Assembly: GCA_029216955.1 (NCBI GenBank) | Contig: JANAVB010006998.1 | Span: 124,001-188,000, forward strand | Length of the DNA stretch: 64,000 nt | Direction of reading: 5' to 3' | Source: Iris pallida | Taxonomy: Eukaryota > Streptophyta > Magnoliopsida > Asparagales > Iridaceae | Part shown: piece by piece, positions 23,441 through 33,459 of the stretch | How positions within the stretch are numbered: position 1 is the first letter of the stretch | How the letters are laid out: each line of letters opens with the position of its first letter | Program-made: the position numbers and the translations under genes | Notes under the pieces: generated by a model | Database searches by the model: none | The model's input: only the letters and a program-made list of their open reading frames with translations | Told to the model about the DNA's origin: nothing

Positions 23441-23890
23441 ATGCTTTGTGCGATACTAGCCATGACTTTACCCAAATTTAACCCATACTTCGAACACGAG
23501 GATTACGAGAATGACTTTAGCATAGGTTTGGTGTTATCTCTAGGGCGGTGACTCGTGGTTTTCTTTAGTTGAGAGTTTAAAGATGCACAAGCGACATGTT
23601 ACAGGACATTAGGTCATAGTAAGAAATGATGTACATGTAAGGTGGTGCAAATTGTGTGACAGTTTTCGATATCACCACCATAAGTGCTAAGTTATCAACA
23701 TCACCGATTAGGTCATTGTGTGCTTTCAGAATGAGGTGATATCAAAGTGATATTACTTCAAGGTTCAAATGACAATATTTGGGTTGGTCAAAGTATATAT
23801 GTAAGGAAGCAACAGTTTATATGGGAAGAGAAAGCATCAATGAAATTATAGTGAGTTACTATCCAAAACTGTATCTGGACGACAGATCAA
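23441..23890. other. Unassigned spacer left of the copia insertion
   Basis: Probably more of the decayed Ty3 element. Short open frames occur but none is recognisable. Confidence 0.35.
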
Positions 23891-23895
23891 AGAAC
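23891..23895. repeat. Target-site duplication AGAAC (left)
   Basis: AGAAC precedes the copia element and is repeated at 29,006-29,010. Confidence 0.92.
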
Positions 23896-24711
23896 TGTTG
23901 GAAAAGAAACGCGGAAACCTTTCCCCAAACCGGAGAGAACCTGCGAGAGGACCGAGCAATACAACGCACGAACCCAAAAACAATCACACAAAAACAATCC
24001 ACGCAGACACAGAGAATTTTTGACGTGGAAACCCTTGCGGGAAAAAACTACGGGACGATCGGAGTCCAACCCTGAGAAGCCTCCACTAATGGAATAGAAG
24101 AATTACACCCTCTACAAACTCCTCCCGATCCAAATCGGATCCCCACAACACTCAGAGATAAGAACAATGATTACAAGGCTACGAAGAGCGAGAACGACGA
24201 GTAGAGATTACCCGAACACGATCTCCTTCGAATAGCGACCTTCAATCCTCCGTCTTCTTCTCCGAAGTTGTAATGGCACTCTTGCCTCCTTCCTCTCTCA
24301 AAGTTGTGCTACTTTGTGATATTGTTCCACAATGAATTAGGGTTGGGAAATCCCAATATAACTCCCTAATCCCGCAGCAAACCTGGACCGTTAGATTAGA
24401 TCCAATGATGAAAACTCATCCAGAAATCCGCTTCAGCCCCCGACGACACAGAGTTCGGTCAGAACTCTGTGTCGAGCATCCAGAACCTCACGCCACAATG
24501 CTGGAGTGGCCAGACCGAGTTCGGCCCGAACTCGCCATGGGACCGAGTTCGGCCCGAACTCGGATCCCCTGTTCCAGAACCTCCCATCTGGGCAGCAACA
24601 GCAGCAGCGACTCCGCGTCGCCTACTTCCCGAGCTTCTTCGACACACGAACGGCGCTCGTCGCACTCCGGGGCCTTCTCCACATAGGTTGGGAACCCCAC
24701 CCACTCCAACA
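23896..24711 (-). repeat. 3' LTR of the copia element
   Basis: The 816-bp LTR has TGTTGG and CCAACA ends. In element orientation U3 is at the high-coordinate end. Three consecutive inverted repeats lie at 24,444-24,474, 24,516-24,534 and 24,543-24,563, upstream of a TATA-like box near 24,354-24,364. It has five bases (ACAAG, about 24,173) absent from the other LTR. Confidence 0.92.
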
Positions 24712-24724
24712 AATCGCCTCCTTC
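24712..24724 (-). promoter_or_regulatory. Polypurine tract of the copia element
   Basis: On the minus strand the purine-rich run GAAGGAGGCGATT ends immediately before the 3' LTR. It is the expected plus-strand primer. Confidence 0.65.
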
Positions 24725-24728
24725 ACAA

Positions 24729-27700
24729 CTATGGGGAGGATGTCGTCATCCCGACGACCTGCCTGCAGTACTCAAACTTCCCCCTTGGTAGAATCTTCGT
24801 GAACATATCAGCTCCGTTGTCATCTGTATGAATCTTTTCAAGCTCCGCGTCCTTCTTCTCAACCACATCCCGTATCCAATGATACCGGGTCTCGATGTAC
24901 TTGGACCGGCTATGAAACGTCTGATTCTTCACACGGTGGATCGCACTCTGACTGTCGTAAAGCAAAGTATACTGCTCTTGCTTCAGTCCCATTTCCTGCA
25001 GCAGCTTCTTCATCCACAACAGCTCCTTGCAAGCCTCCGTCGCCGTAATGTACTCTGCCTCTGTCGTCGACAAGGCAACACACTTCTGCAACCGCGACTG
25101 CCACGACACCGCTCCTCCCGCAAACATCATCACATAGCCTGAAGTCGATCGCCTCGTGTCTACATCTCCAGCCATATCAGCGTCGGTATACCCAACCAGC
25201 TTCGGCTCGTCACCACCAAAGGAAAGTCTCCAACCAGCAGTGCCCTGAAGATATCGTAGAATCCACTTGACCGCACTCCAATGTACCCTTCCAGGATTTA
25301 AAAGATACCTGCTAACCGTACCAACTGCATGAGCAATATCTGGCCTCGTACACACTATAGCATACATCAGGCTTCCCACAGCTGAGGCATATGGAACCCG
25401 CTCCATATCTTCCTTTTAGTCCTCGGTAGATGGACACTGTTCCTCAGTGAGCTTAAAGTAAGCCGCGAGGGGGGAACTCACTTTCTTCGACCCGTCCATC
25501 CCGAAACGCTGAAGTACCCATCGATTCTTCAAAGCCTTTTTGCCCTTTGGCAACCACACCAGATCATAAGTGGAATTGGTGTACAAGGAACTCATCTCCT
25601 CCTGCATAGCCACCATCCACTCCTGCCTGTGTTCGTCTTCCATAGCCTCTGTGAAACTTTCGGGCTCCCCCCCGTCAGTCAATAGCACATACTCATCTGG
25701 TGAGTATCTCGTAGATGGTCGACGATCCCTGTCACTCCTTTTCAGTGGAGCCACTGGTGCTGGCTGTATACCGACAGCCTCCGCCCCTTCAGGAACTACC
25801 TCTCCGGCATGCTCATCCTCCTAAGGGACACCCTGACCACCATCAGCAGGCTGATGATCAAGGTTGGGAGCAACTCCATGTACCGGCTCCCCCATAACTG
25901 GATCCTCTGCGATGTCCTCTGGAAACTGCTCGAAGCGAAATGACTCTAACTCAGGCAATTCCTCAGCCTCAGAAGGCGTCTCGGAATCCTGAGTGTTGGT
26001 CATGGTCTGATCCTCGACAAACACCAAGTCCCTGCTTCTGTAGAGCTTTCCTTCCACTGGGTCGTAGAGTCTATAGCCAAACTCATCCCGACCATAGCCG
26101 ACAAAGACGCATCGCCTCGTCTTCGGCTCAAGTTTGGTCCTCTCGTCCTTCGGTACATGCACGAAGGCTTTACAACCAAACGCCCGCAGGTGATTGTATG
26201 ACGGCTCTTTGCCATACCATACTTTGTCAGGCACATCACCCTGCAAAGGAGCACTAGGAGACAAATTAATAATATAAGCAGCTGTGAGAAGAGCCTCACC
26301 CCAATAACTGCCCGGCAAGTTTGCTTCTGACAGCAAACACCACACCCTCTCCATCAGTGTCCTGTTCATGCGCTCCGCTACACCATTGAGCTGAGGTGTC
26401 TTTGGCAGAGTCTTCTGGTGTCGTATCCCCTGCTCTCTGTAATACGCATCAAAGGGACCGATGTATTCGCCGCCATTGTCGGACCGAACACACAACAACT
26501 TCTTGCCCGTCTCCCTTTCAACAGAGGCCTGAAACTCCTTGAAAGTAGGCAGCACCTGATCCTTGGTCTTTAAGGCATAGACCCAAACCTTCCTGGAACA
26601 GTCATCAATAAAGGTTACAAAGTAAGAAGCACCACCAAGAGATTTTATCTTCATAGGACCGCAGACATCCGAGTGAATCAACTCGAGCAACGCCGGCTTC
26701 CTCGAACTTGGTTGACTTTGGAAAGACACCCCTATTTTGCTTCCCAGCTAAACAGTACGTGCATTTCTCCAACTTTGTAGTCTTGAGCCCTGGAATCACC
26801 TTTCTGTTCACCAAGTAGCTCATCCCCTTCTCGCTGATATGGCCGAGCCGCCTGTGCCACAACTCGGTAGACGCATCACTGACTGCGTTCACCTCCTGTG
26901 CCCCCTCTGCGCTCTCCTCCATATAGTAGAGACCGGACTTCTTTCTTCCTCTGGCAATCACCATCGAACCTCTGGAAAGCTTCCACTGACTATTTCCGAA
27001 GAGACTGAAGAATCCCTCGTCATCCAACCTTCCAACCGACACCAGGTTGAAACGGATATCAGGGACATGACGAACATCCTTGAAAACAAGAACCGTACCC
27101 GTCTTCGTTCTCAAATGCACATCTCCAACGGCAACCGCCTTCGACACATCTCCATTGCCCATCTTCAACACGCCACAGTTGCCTGTCGTGTAAGTGGCAA
27201 ACAGTGCCCTATTGTGAGATACATGTGCTGAAGCCCCTGAGTCCACCAGCCAAGAATTATCATCGCAGGCGAGGTTAGTAATGACCTCATCACCTACGAC
27301 GATCATATCGCCTCCATGCACCGAGGCCGCCGCTGTAGTGTTCTCTTCTTGCTTCCCCTTGTCGCCCTTCTTCTCTCTCTTCCAAGCGAAACAATTCTGC
27401 TTGATATGGCCCTTCTTACCGCAATGGTAACACTCTGAGTCCTCATAACGACCCTAGGACTTCCACCTGCTCTTGTCTCTGCCACCACCTGGACCCCTGC
27501 TTTTGCCCCTTCCGCGGCTCTCTGAAACCAATGCCTCTGAGTAGTGGGATATGGATGAAGTGCCCTGAGAACGTCTCCGCATCTCTTCATTAAACACCCC
27601 GCTCTTGGCAAACTCCAGACTGACCACGCCCTCTGGAGCAGAAGCGATCATAGATACTCGTACGGTCTCCCACGAGTCTGACAAAGTACACAGCAGCCAC

Positions 27701-28140
27701 AGTCCCTGAACTTCGTCGTCGAACTTGACTCCCATAGAAGATAGCTGGTCAACCACGCCCTGGAACTCACTCAAGTGATCCGAAATAGACGCCCCATCCT
27801 TGTATCGCAGACCCATCATCGTCCGGATCAGGAACAACTTGTTTACCCCGGTCTTCTTCGCATACAAGGATTCCAGCTTATCCCACAACGTCTTCGCGTG
27901 CTCAATATTGGCAACGTGATTGTACACGTTCTCGTCTACAAACTGTCGTATGTACCCACACACCTGTATATGCTCGAATGTCCAATCCTCCTCGGATTTA
28001 TCACTGGACTTCTCGGATGCAAACACGGGTAGATGCAGCTTCTTGACAAACAGCAAATCCTTCATCTTGCTCCGCCAATAATGATAGTTTGTGCCATTAA
28101 GATTTACTATGCGTACCGGCTTCGCGTCTATCTCTCCTCT
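24729..28140 (-). pseudogene. copia gag-pol lacking reverse transcriptase core
   Basis: Order on the minus strand: gag (about 28,140-27,460); zinc knuckle CYHCGKKGHIKQNC (about 27,440-27,400); protease WLVDSGASAHVSH (about 27,260); GAG-pre-integrase with LWHRRLGH; integrase core with HSDVCGP, RSDNGGEY and NGVAERMNRT (about 26,690-26,330); the start of RT; and RNase H with VGYTDADMAGD, ALSTTEAEY and HSRSKYIETRYH (25,400-24,729). At 25,520 the frame jumps from NRWV straight to LQRFGMDGSK, removing the RT palm with its catalytic YVDD while staying in frame. Stops lie at 27,454, 25,821 and 25,416. A one-base gain in a G-run near 26,732 shifts the frame. No ATG was found upstream of 28,065 in the gag frame, although homology begins near 28,130. 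It is non-autonomous. Confidence 0.92.
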
Positions 28141-28180
28141 TAGGTTTCTCTGTCAACTACTGACACTCCTTTGAACCTGG

Positions 28181-28192
28181 CTCTGATACCAC
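28181..28192 (-). promoter_or_regulatory. Primer-binding site (initiator Met-tRNA)
   Basis: On the minus strand TGGTATCAGAGCC starts a few bases after the 5' LTR. It is the standard Ty1/copia primer site, complementary to the 3' end of initiator Met-tRNA. Confidence 0.9.
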
Positions 28193-28194
28193 TC

Positions 28195-29005
28195 TGTTGG
28201 GAAAGAAACGCGAAAACCTTTCCCCAAACCGGAGAGTACCTTCGAGAGGACCGAGCAATACAACGCACGAACCCAAAAACAATCACACAAAAACAATCCA
28301 CGTAGACACAGAGAATTTTTGACGTGGAAACCCTTGCGGGAAAAAACCACGGAACGATCGGAGTCCAACCCTGAGAAGCCTCCACTAATGGAATAGAAGA
28401 ATTACACCCTCTACAAACTCCTCCCGATCCAAATCGGATCCCCACAACACTCAGAGATAAGAACAATGATTGCTACGAAGAGCGAGAACGACGAGTAGAG
28501 ATTACCCGAACACGATCTCCTTCAAATAGCGACCTTCAATCCTCCGTCTTCTTCTCCGAAGTTGTAATGGCACTCTTGCCTCCTTCCTCTCTCAAAGTTG
28601 TGCTACTTTGCGATATTGTTGCACAATAAATTAGGGTTGGGAAATCCCAATATAACTCCCTAATCCCGCAGCAAACCTGGACCGTTAGATTAGATCCAAT
28701 GATGAAAACTCATCCAGAAATCCGCTTCAGCCCCCGACGACACAGAGTTCGGCCAGAACTCTGTGTCGAGCATCCAGAACCTCACGCCACAATGCTAGAG
28801 TGGCCAGACCGAGTTCGGCCCGAACTCGCCATGGGACCGAGTTCGGCCCGAACTCGGATCCCCTGTTCCAGAACCTCCCATCTGGGCAGCAACAGCAGCA
28901 GCGACTCCGCATCGCCTACTTCCCGAGCTTCTTCGACACACGAACGGCGCTCGTCGCACTCCGGGGCCTTCTCCACATAGGTTGGGAACCCCACCCACTC
29001 CAACA
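28195..29005 (-). repeat. 5' LTR of the copia element
   Basis: The 811-bp LTR has TGTTGG and CCAACA ends. It carries the same three inverted repeats as the other LTR (28,738-28,768; about 28,810-28,828; 28,837-28,857). Confidence 0.92.
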
Positions 29006-29010
29006 AGAAC
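29006..29010. repeat. Target-site duplication AGAAC (right)
   Basis: Exact copy of 23,891-23,895. It forms the first bases of a small fold-back, AGAACTCG-GAT-CGAGTTCT, at 29,006-29,024. Confidence 0.92.
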
Positions 29011-30680
29011 TCGGATCGAGTTCTCTACAAGAGTAGGGATCTGACACGAATGTCATCGGAAGACTCGAAGCTGCAAGGAACTGAAATTTCGGTCCATGTG
29101 GGTTAGGCAGATTTGGAAACATTTTGATGATATTTTGTTCTAAATTTCATATTTATCTTATTGTTGCTTTCCTAGTTATATTAGGGTTAGGAAATTTTGT
29201 ATTTAAGTTTCCTAGTTATCTTTTATTTAACTTCTAGTTTAGTTAGGCTTAATTTCTTAGGCTTAAATCAAATTTTTTTTTTTATAAATAAGGAATTTGT
29301 GGAAAGACAATGTATGTTTTGATGAATTAATTTGTTATTTGAGTTGTTCCATGAGATTTTTATTTATTTAATTCTTGTGTTTGAGAACTGAGGTAAAAGT
29401 TTTCGTGTCTTGGATCGTTGATTCAACCATTGACATTTTCATAATAACACATTGTTCCCTATGTTCCTAGGGCTATAATTGCATATTGTTTTTGTATTTG
29501 CACTAAATTGTGCTAGCAAATAGGCCAGCTATGTAAGGAGATATATCAACAAACAAACCAATTTTTCTTCCTCTTTATTATACAATAGAATATAGTCAAG
29601 GAAAATGACATTATTATACAATGGAATATAGTCATATGAAAATGATATTGATAGAGATTGTTTTGACATTGTTTGTAATTTTGTACACCTTGAAAAGTTA
29701 GAATGAATTATAAATTAGCAATATTGTTAATATTGTTAAATTTTTGTAATGCCTTGGAACGAAGCATATTTTTCAAGTTACTTATTAACCGAGACTTGAC
29801 GATAATGTTGTATACATCTTAACCCCCTTTAGACCATATATTAGCTAGAGCCTTGTGGTATCCATATGTCCTTTTTTTTTACTCTAATTAGTAGCAGTTT
29901 TTTATTTTTGTTTCAATCGTAGACCCTATTTATGTCTTTTATATTTGTAGTTGTAACATATTGTTTATATTAATGGCTTGATTAAACATGTCTTTTAGAA
30001 GTAACATCAAGTTTGTTAACCAAGTATATTGATGGTGAAGCTGTAATCCTTTTAATTTTAACTAGTAGAGATTGTTTTGGTTTCAATCATACGCTCTATT
30101 TTTATGTTTTACATTTTCATTTGTAACTTTTTCATATTCTTTACATAAAATAAAAAATATATATGATTTTGATTTCATCCTTTTCCAATTTTATTTTATC
30201 TATTTAACTTGACTTGGACAACATAATTGTATATATTCGTTGCTTTCCCGAGCTTGCTCTTTGGTTTGTGCTACTTATATATATATTGACTTACATGGAA
30301 GCTTGCAAGATTGGTAACCTATGTCATTCTTTCATGAAAAGAAAAACTATATGGCTGCACATCGAAGTATGTCACTTTCACGAGTTAAGTGACAAACTAG
30401 CTAGCTGCTAGCATGTTAATGTATGTCATTCATATGAAAACTACTTGCAAAACTTACTATATAACTCTTTATTTATATCATTGCCCATCTCACACAAAGG
30501 TTGTGGGTTGTCGAAAGCTAACTGATACCTGTCATAATGAATAACCTGTCGCTAAATAAATAATCTTAAATAACTTTACGCAAAGGAGCATAAAATTCTT
30601 GATTTTATTATAGTTTTAGAAGAGAAAAAAACTGCCTTTCAATTTCACCTCTTGCTTCAAAGAGGAAACATGCGGACTTA
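29011..30680. other. AT-rich spacer, probably with decayed Ty3 LTR at 29,100-29,480
   Basis: The first 450 bp have LTR-like features: repeated TTTCCTAGTTAT, a TATA box (TTTATAAATAAGG, about 29,280-29,292) and a leader-like stretch. They may be the 3' LTR of the Ty3 element whose integrase scrap lies left of the copia insertion. From 29,500 to 30,680 the DNA is AT-rich and nothing is recognised. Confidence 0.4.
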
Positions 30681-30688
30681 ATCAAGAG

Positions 30689-30928
30689 TTAGCACACATC
30701 CAAATCACGATGTCCCTGTTGTGGTGTGATTTCCACTCTCCCAATGTCAAGAACACAATCTTGTGCAAATATTTTGGGGTTTTCAAGGGCCCCATCTTCC
30801 TCTGACCAAGCTCCCCCTACTCCCAAAGGCATCACTTTCCTCAATCCACATGGACATATGCTCATTGGATACCCCTTCTTTGTGTCCCATAAAACCATAT
30901 GCCTTTTCGCAGGACCAATGCCATCCAC
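30689..30928 (-). pseudogene. Unidentified gene fragment (79 codons)
   Basis: A minus-strand open frame with a balanced amino-acid composition (RHMVLWDTKKGYPMSICPCG, then a WSEEDG segment) and GC content above its surroundings looks like a genuine last exon, ending at a stop near 30,689. A possible splice acceptor (TTGGACAG) lies just upstream near 30,970, but the frame there is different. No other exon is visible and I do not recognise the family. It could be a captured or decayed host-gene piece. Confidence 0.4.
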
Positions 30929-31099
30929 ACTTCACCTGTCCAACCCTTCCTTTCAACTCCACCACTTGATGTTCACGATATTTGAGACAACATCCAATAG
31001 GAAAAATTAATAATTGAGGATGTTTAAGTGCCATGAGGCTCTTGTTTATAGGATCTAGAAAAAGTTAAGATGTACAAAATCTTAACCACATATGTATAT

Positions 31100-31990
31100 A
31101 CTAGGAAGATTGTTTTTGTGTTTCAAAACTGAATCATCTATGAAATAGTTACGAACGGACCCGAAACAGACGAAATCAACACCGTTTTCAAATTGAAAAA
31201 ATTTGTCGAGGACCAAAGTAAAACCACATCCTGCCATGATGCACGAATAAATGCACAACGCAAACACAAATGATATATACGTGAAAAGTTTCGAATGAAA
31301 AAAAAAAAAATCACGGAATGATCGATCAAAATGCAATCTGGAAAAGTCTCCACTATGCGAGAAAGAAATTACATCGATTCTTCTATAAACTTCTTCCACT
31401 AATCCAAACGACAACTACTCAAAACTGAATAGAAATATATTACAGTGAGAATAACAAATTACTGAAAAACGAAACTACGAAGACGAATCGACGTGGATCT
31501 CCTTGACTAAGTCTCTTTTCGAATCAACCGACCTCCGAATCTCTCATCCTTCTTCCTTTGAAATTTCATCGTCTTTGAGAACTCTCTCCTTTGAAAACTC
31601 AGCCTCTAATTGTTGTGATACCCAAATTAGGTTAAAAAAATCAACATAATAAATCTATACCTAATCTTGGATTAATTATGATCGTTGGGTACAATCAAAC
31701 GGTCAAAAATAGACCAAATTTTTGTTCAGCCCACTTGCAATAGCATATTGTCACTTCTGATAAAAAAACCTTGTAGAAATTTTGGTCAGATTTCAGTATA
31801 ATAACAGTATATTTGCTAGTGTACATCCAGCATTGATATTGTTCGTTCCAGTCTCAGTCTCTGATACAGCTCTTTCCTTATCTTCTATTATTTTCCGAAC
31901 TTCTCAGACACACGGAGGATGGGATGTTTGTCGCACTCCAAGATTTTCTACTCCAGAAGCAACAACCTTCTTGTTGCCATGGCAAATGAC
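31100..31990 (-). mobile_element. Ancient copia LTR related to the 23.9-kb element
   Basis: Collinear blocks match the copia LTR at 23,896-24,711: ACGTGAAAA..TCACGG (about 31,270-31,318), AGTCTCCACTA (about 31,345), a CTTCTATAAACTTCTTCC block (about 31,379), and the terminal part with CAGACACACGGAGG and TTTGTCGCACTCC (about 31,908-31,943). The three GAGTTC fold-backs are missing. The ends are eroded. Confidence 0.6.
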
Positions 31991-32374
31991 ACCCTCAATG
32001 ATTGAGGATGAAACAACTAGGAAAAAGTGATAAGATTTTAGCTGCGCTAAGAGCATGGATATATATAGCTTTCGTAAATGTTACAGAGGAGGAGGTGGAC
32101 CTCACAGGAGTTACGAAAGGAAGAAAATAATTTAAAATGGTGGACCTAAATGCTTGTGATAAAGAAATTTCGCTTCTTGTTCGTTTTTGGAAGTCCTGGA
32201 CGAAGGACACAACGGAAATCACTCAACATACACTGAGAATTGCAACAGAGTCCTTTGTTTTACAAAGAGAAGCAAAGAGGCTACTACATGTCCCTAAGAG
32301 TTATAAAAAAAACATCTCAAAGGTTATTCCTCACTTCTGATACAATGAAACACACTACCCAGTGCTTCTCATAG
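31991..32374. other. Intergenic, 3' side of the NAC gene
   Basis: No supported gene. A TATATATA run occurs near 32,060. The 67-codon + strand frame at 32,137-32,340 has no recognisable domain. Part of this stretch should hold the 3' UTR of the NAC gene. Confidence 0.4.
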
Positions 32375-33284
32375 TTATGGTGATGGTGATGATATGTCGT
32401 GATCTCCGTTAGCCGTTCCGTCGGACGTCATCTCGGTGACGCAGCTCGAGTCCGAGGCGGACGGCGAGGACGGCCGACGGATATTGCCGCTTCGCCCGTT
32501 CGCGAACTCGACGAAGCGGTGCTCCCCTGCCGCCTCCTCGACATCCATCTCGGTCGCTCTCTGCTTCTTAAAAATGCGACAGAGCACCCAATCCCTCGCC
32601 GGCTGCATCAAAACACAGACACAAACTAGGCACGGTTAGCGTCTTTGGGGTTGGCTATTGCAAATTAGAATACCGATATATATATATAGAGAGAGAGAGG
32701 CGGAAGTGGCTCACTTGGGTCGGGCTGGCGAGACGGTACTCGTGCATTATCCAGTCGGTCCTCTCCCCGCGGGGGGCCTTCCCTTGGTAGAACACGAGCA
32801 CCTTCTTCGTCCCCACCACGCGGTTGCACCTCGAGCCCACGACGGGCTTGTCCTTCCCGGTGGCCTTCCAGTAGCCCGATGCGGTAGCACGGTTAGACCG
32901 GCTCCCGTTCGCGTACTTGGCTTCCCTAAGGTTGAAGAAGTACCTCTCTTCCTTGCACCCACCTACAAACAAACATTCACCAACACAATCAAGATGAACT
33001 CAATGAATGATATGCTACGAAATTTCGTGTCTGTCTGACTGCCTGAACTGACAGGCACTCAAGACAGACACGAAATATAGAAGAATGAAAAGATCTACGA
33101 GCGTTAAAGTTTTGATTTCCGCACCGAGCAAATACCAAGGGTTGTGCTTCGCGAGGTTGATCTCGGGGATGACGGACGCGGGCAACGGGTACGATAAGAC
33201 CTTCCGCCGGAGATACTGGACGACTAGCTCCTCGTCGGTCGGGTGGAAGCGGAACCCTGGGGGTAGAGTTAGCACCTTGTCCAT
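32375..33284 (-). CDS. NAC-domain transcription factor, NAC083/VNI2-like, three exons
   Basis: Exons, in transcript order, are 33,284-33,125 (160 bp), 32,962-32,715 (248 bp) and 32,602-32,375 (228 bp). They join in frame to 211 residues. Introns of 162 and 112 bp have GT-AG borders. All five NAC subdomains are present: [21 protein letters not shown] and C with [11 protein letters not shown] with [20 protein letters not shown] and [11 protein letters not shown]; subdomains C/D carry the DNA-binding WKATGKD segment. It should act in the nucleus as a dimeric DNA-binding protein. Resemblance to NAC083/VNI2 (a regulator of xylem-vessel and ageing genes in Arabidopsis) rests on the [19 protein letters not shown] start and the short Ser-rich tail with SSCVTEM. 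The tail after the domain is only about 65 residues. Exon GC content is high. No break was seen. Orthology is not proven. Confidence 0.92.
33022..33076. repeat. 55-nt fold-back in NAC intron 1
   Basis: The outer 15 bases (33,022-33,036) are perfectly complementary to the last 15 (33,062-33,076). The inner arms GCCTG and CAGGC also pair, leaving a 6-nt loop AACTGA and a small bulge. The full arm is about 22 pairs. It lies wholly inside the first intron. Confidence 0.8.
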
Positions 33285-33449
33285 TAGCAGCAGAGCTAGA
33301 GATTGATTGATTTTTGTGCGAGAAAGAATTGGAGTGTGATTTAGTACTAGTATTAGTTAGAATCCATTCGTTCTCGATCTCAAATTCTTGAACGAGAGAG
33401 AGGGAGGGATGGTGGGGTTTAGCATGGGAGAGAGGGGTGGTGAGGAGCG

Positions 33450-33456
33450 TTATATA
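33450..33456 (-). promoter_or_regulatory. TATA box of the NAC gene
   Basis: Minus strand TATATAA, 166 bp before the ATG. A start site near 33,420 would give a leader of about 135 nt, with a CT-rich segment (CCCTCCCTCTCTCTC, about 33,395-33,410) typical of plant leaders. Confidence 0.6.
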
Positions 33457-33459
33457 GTA

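Larger units (their letters stand above)
23896..29005 (-). mobile_element. Full-length Ty1/copia element with RT deleted
   Basis: The 5.1-kb minus-strand element has two very similar LTRs, a consensus primer-binding site, gag, protease, integrase and RNase H, flanked by the exact duplication AGAAC. The catalytic reverse transcriptase is absent (junction near 25,520). The LTRs differ by about 14 substitutions and one 5-bp indel over 811 bp by eye, so roughly 98% identity and a fairly recent insertion. It sits in old Ty3-derived sequence. Confidence 0.92.

Noticed and set aside
28181..28192. tRNA-like words at 28,181, 46,309 and 21,896
   Set aside because: They are retrotransposon primer sites, only complementary to tRNA 3' ends; no complete tRNA gene was found in the window.
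32137..32340. 67-codon + strand ORF near the NAC gene
   Set aside because: No recognisable domain and no clear promoter or homology; it lies in the probable 3' flank of the NAC gene.
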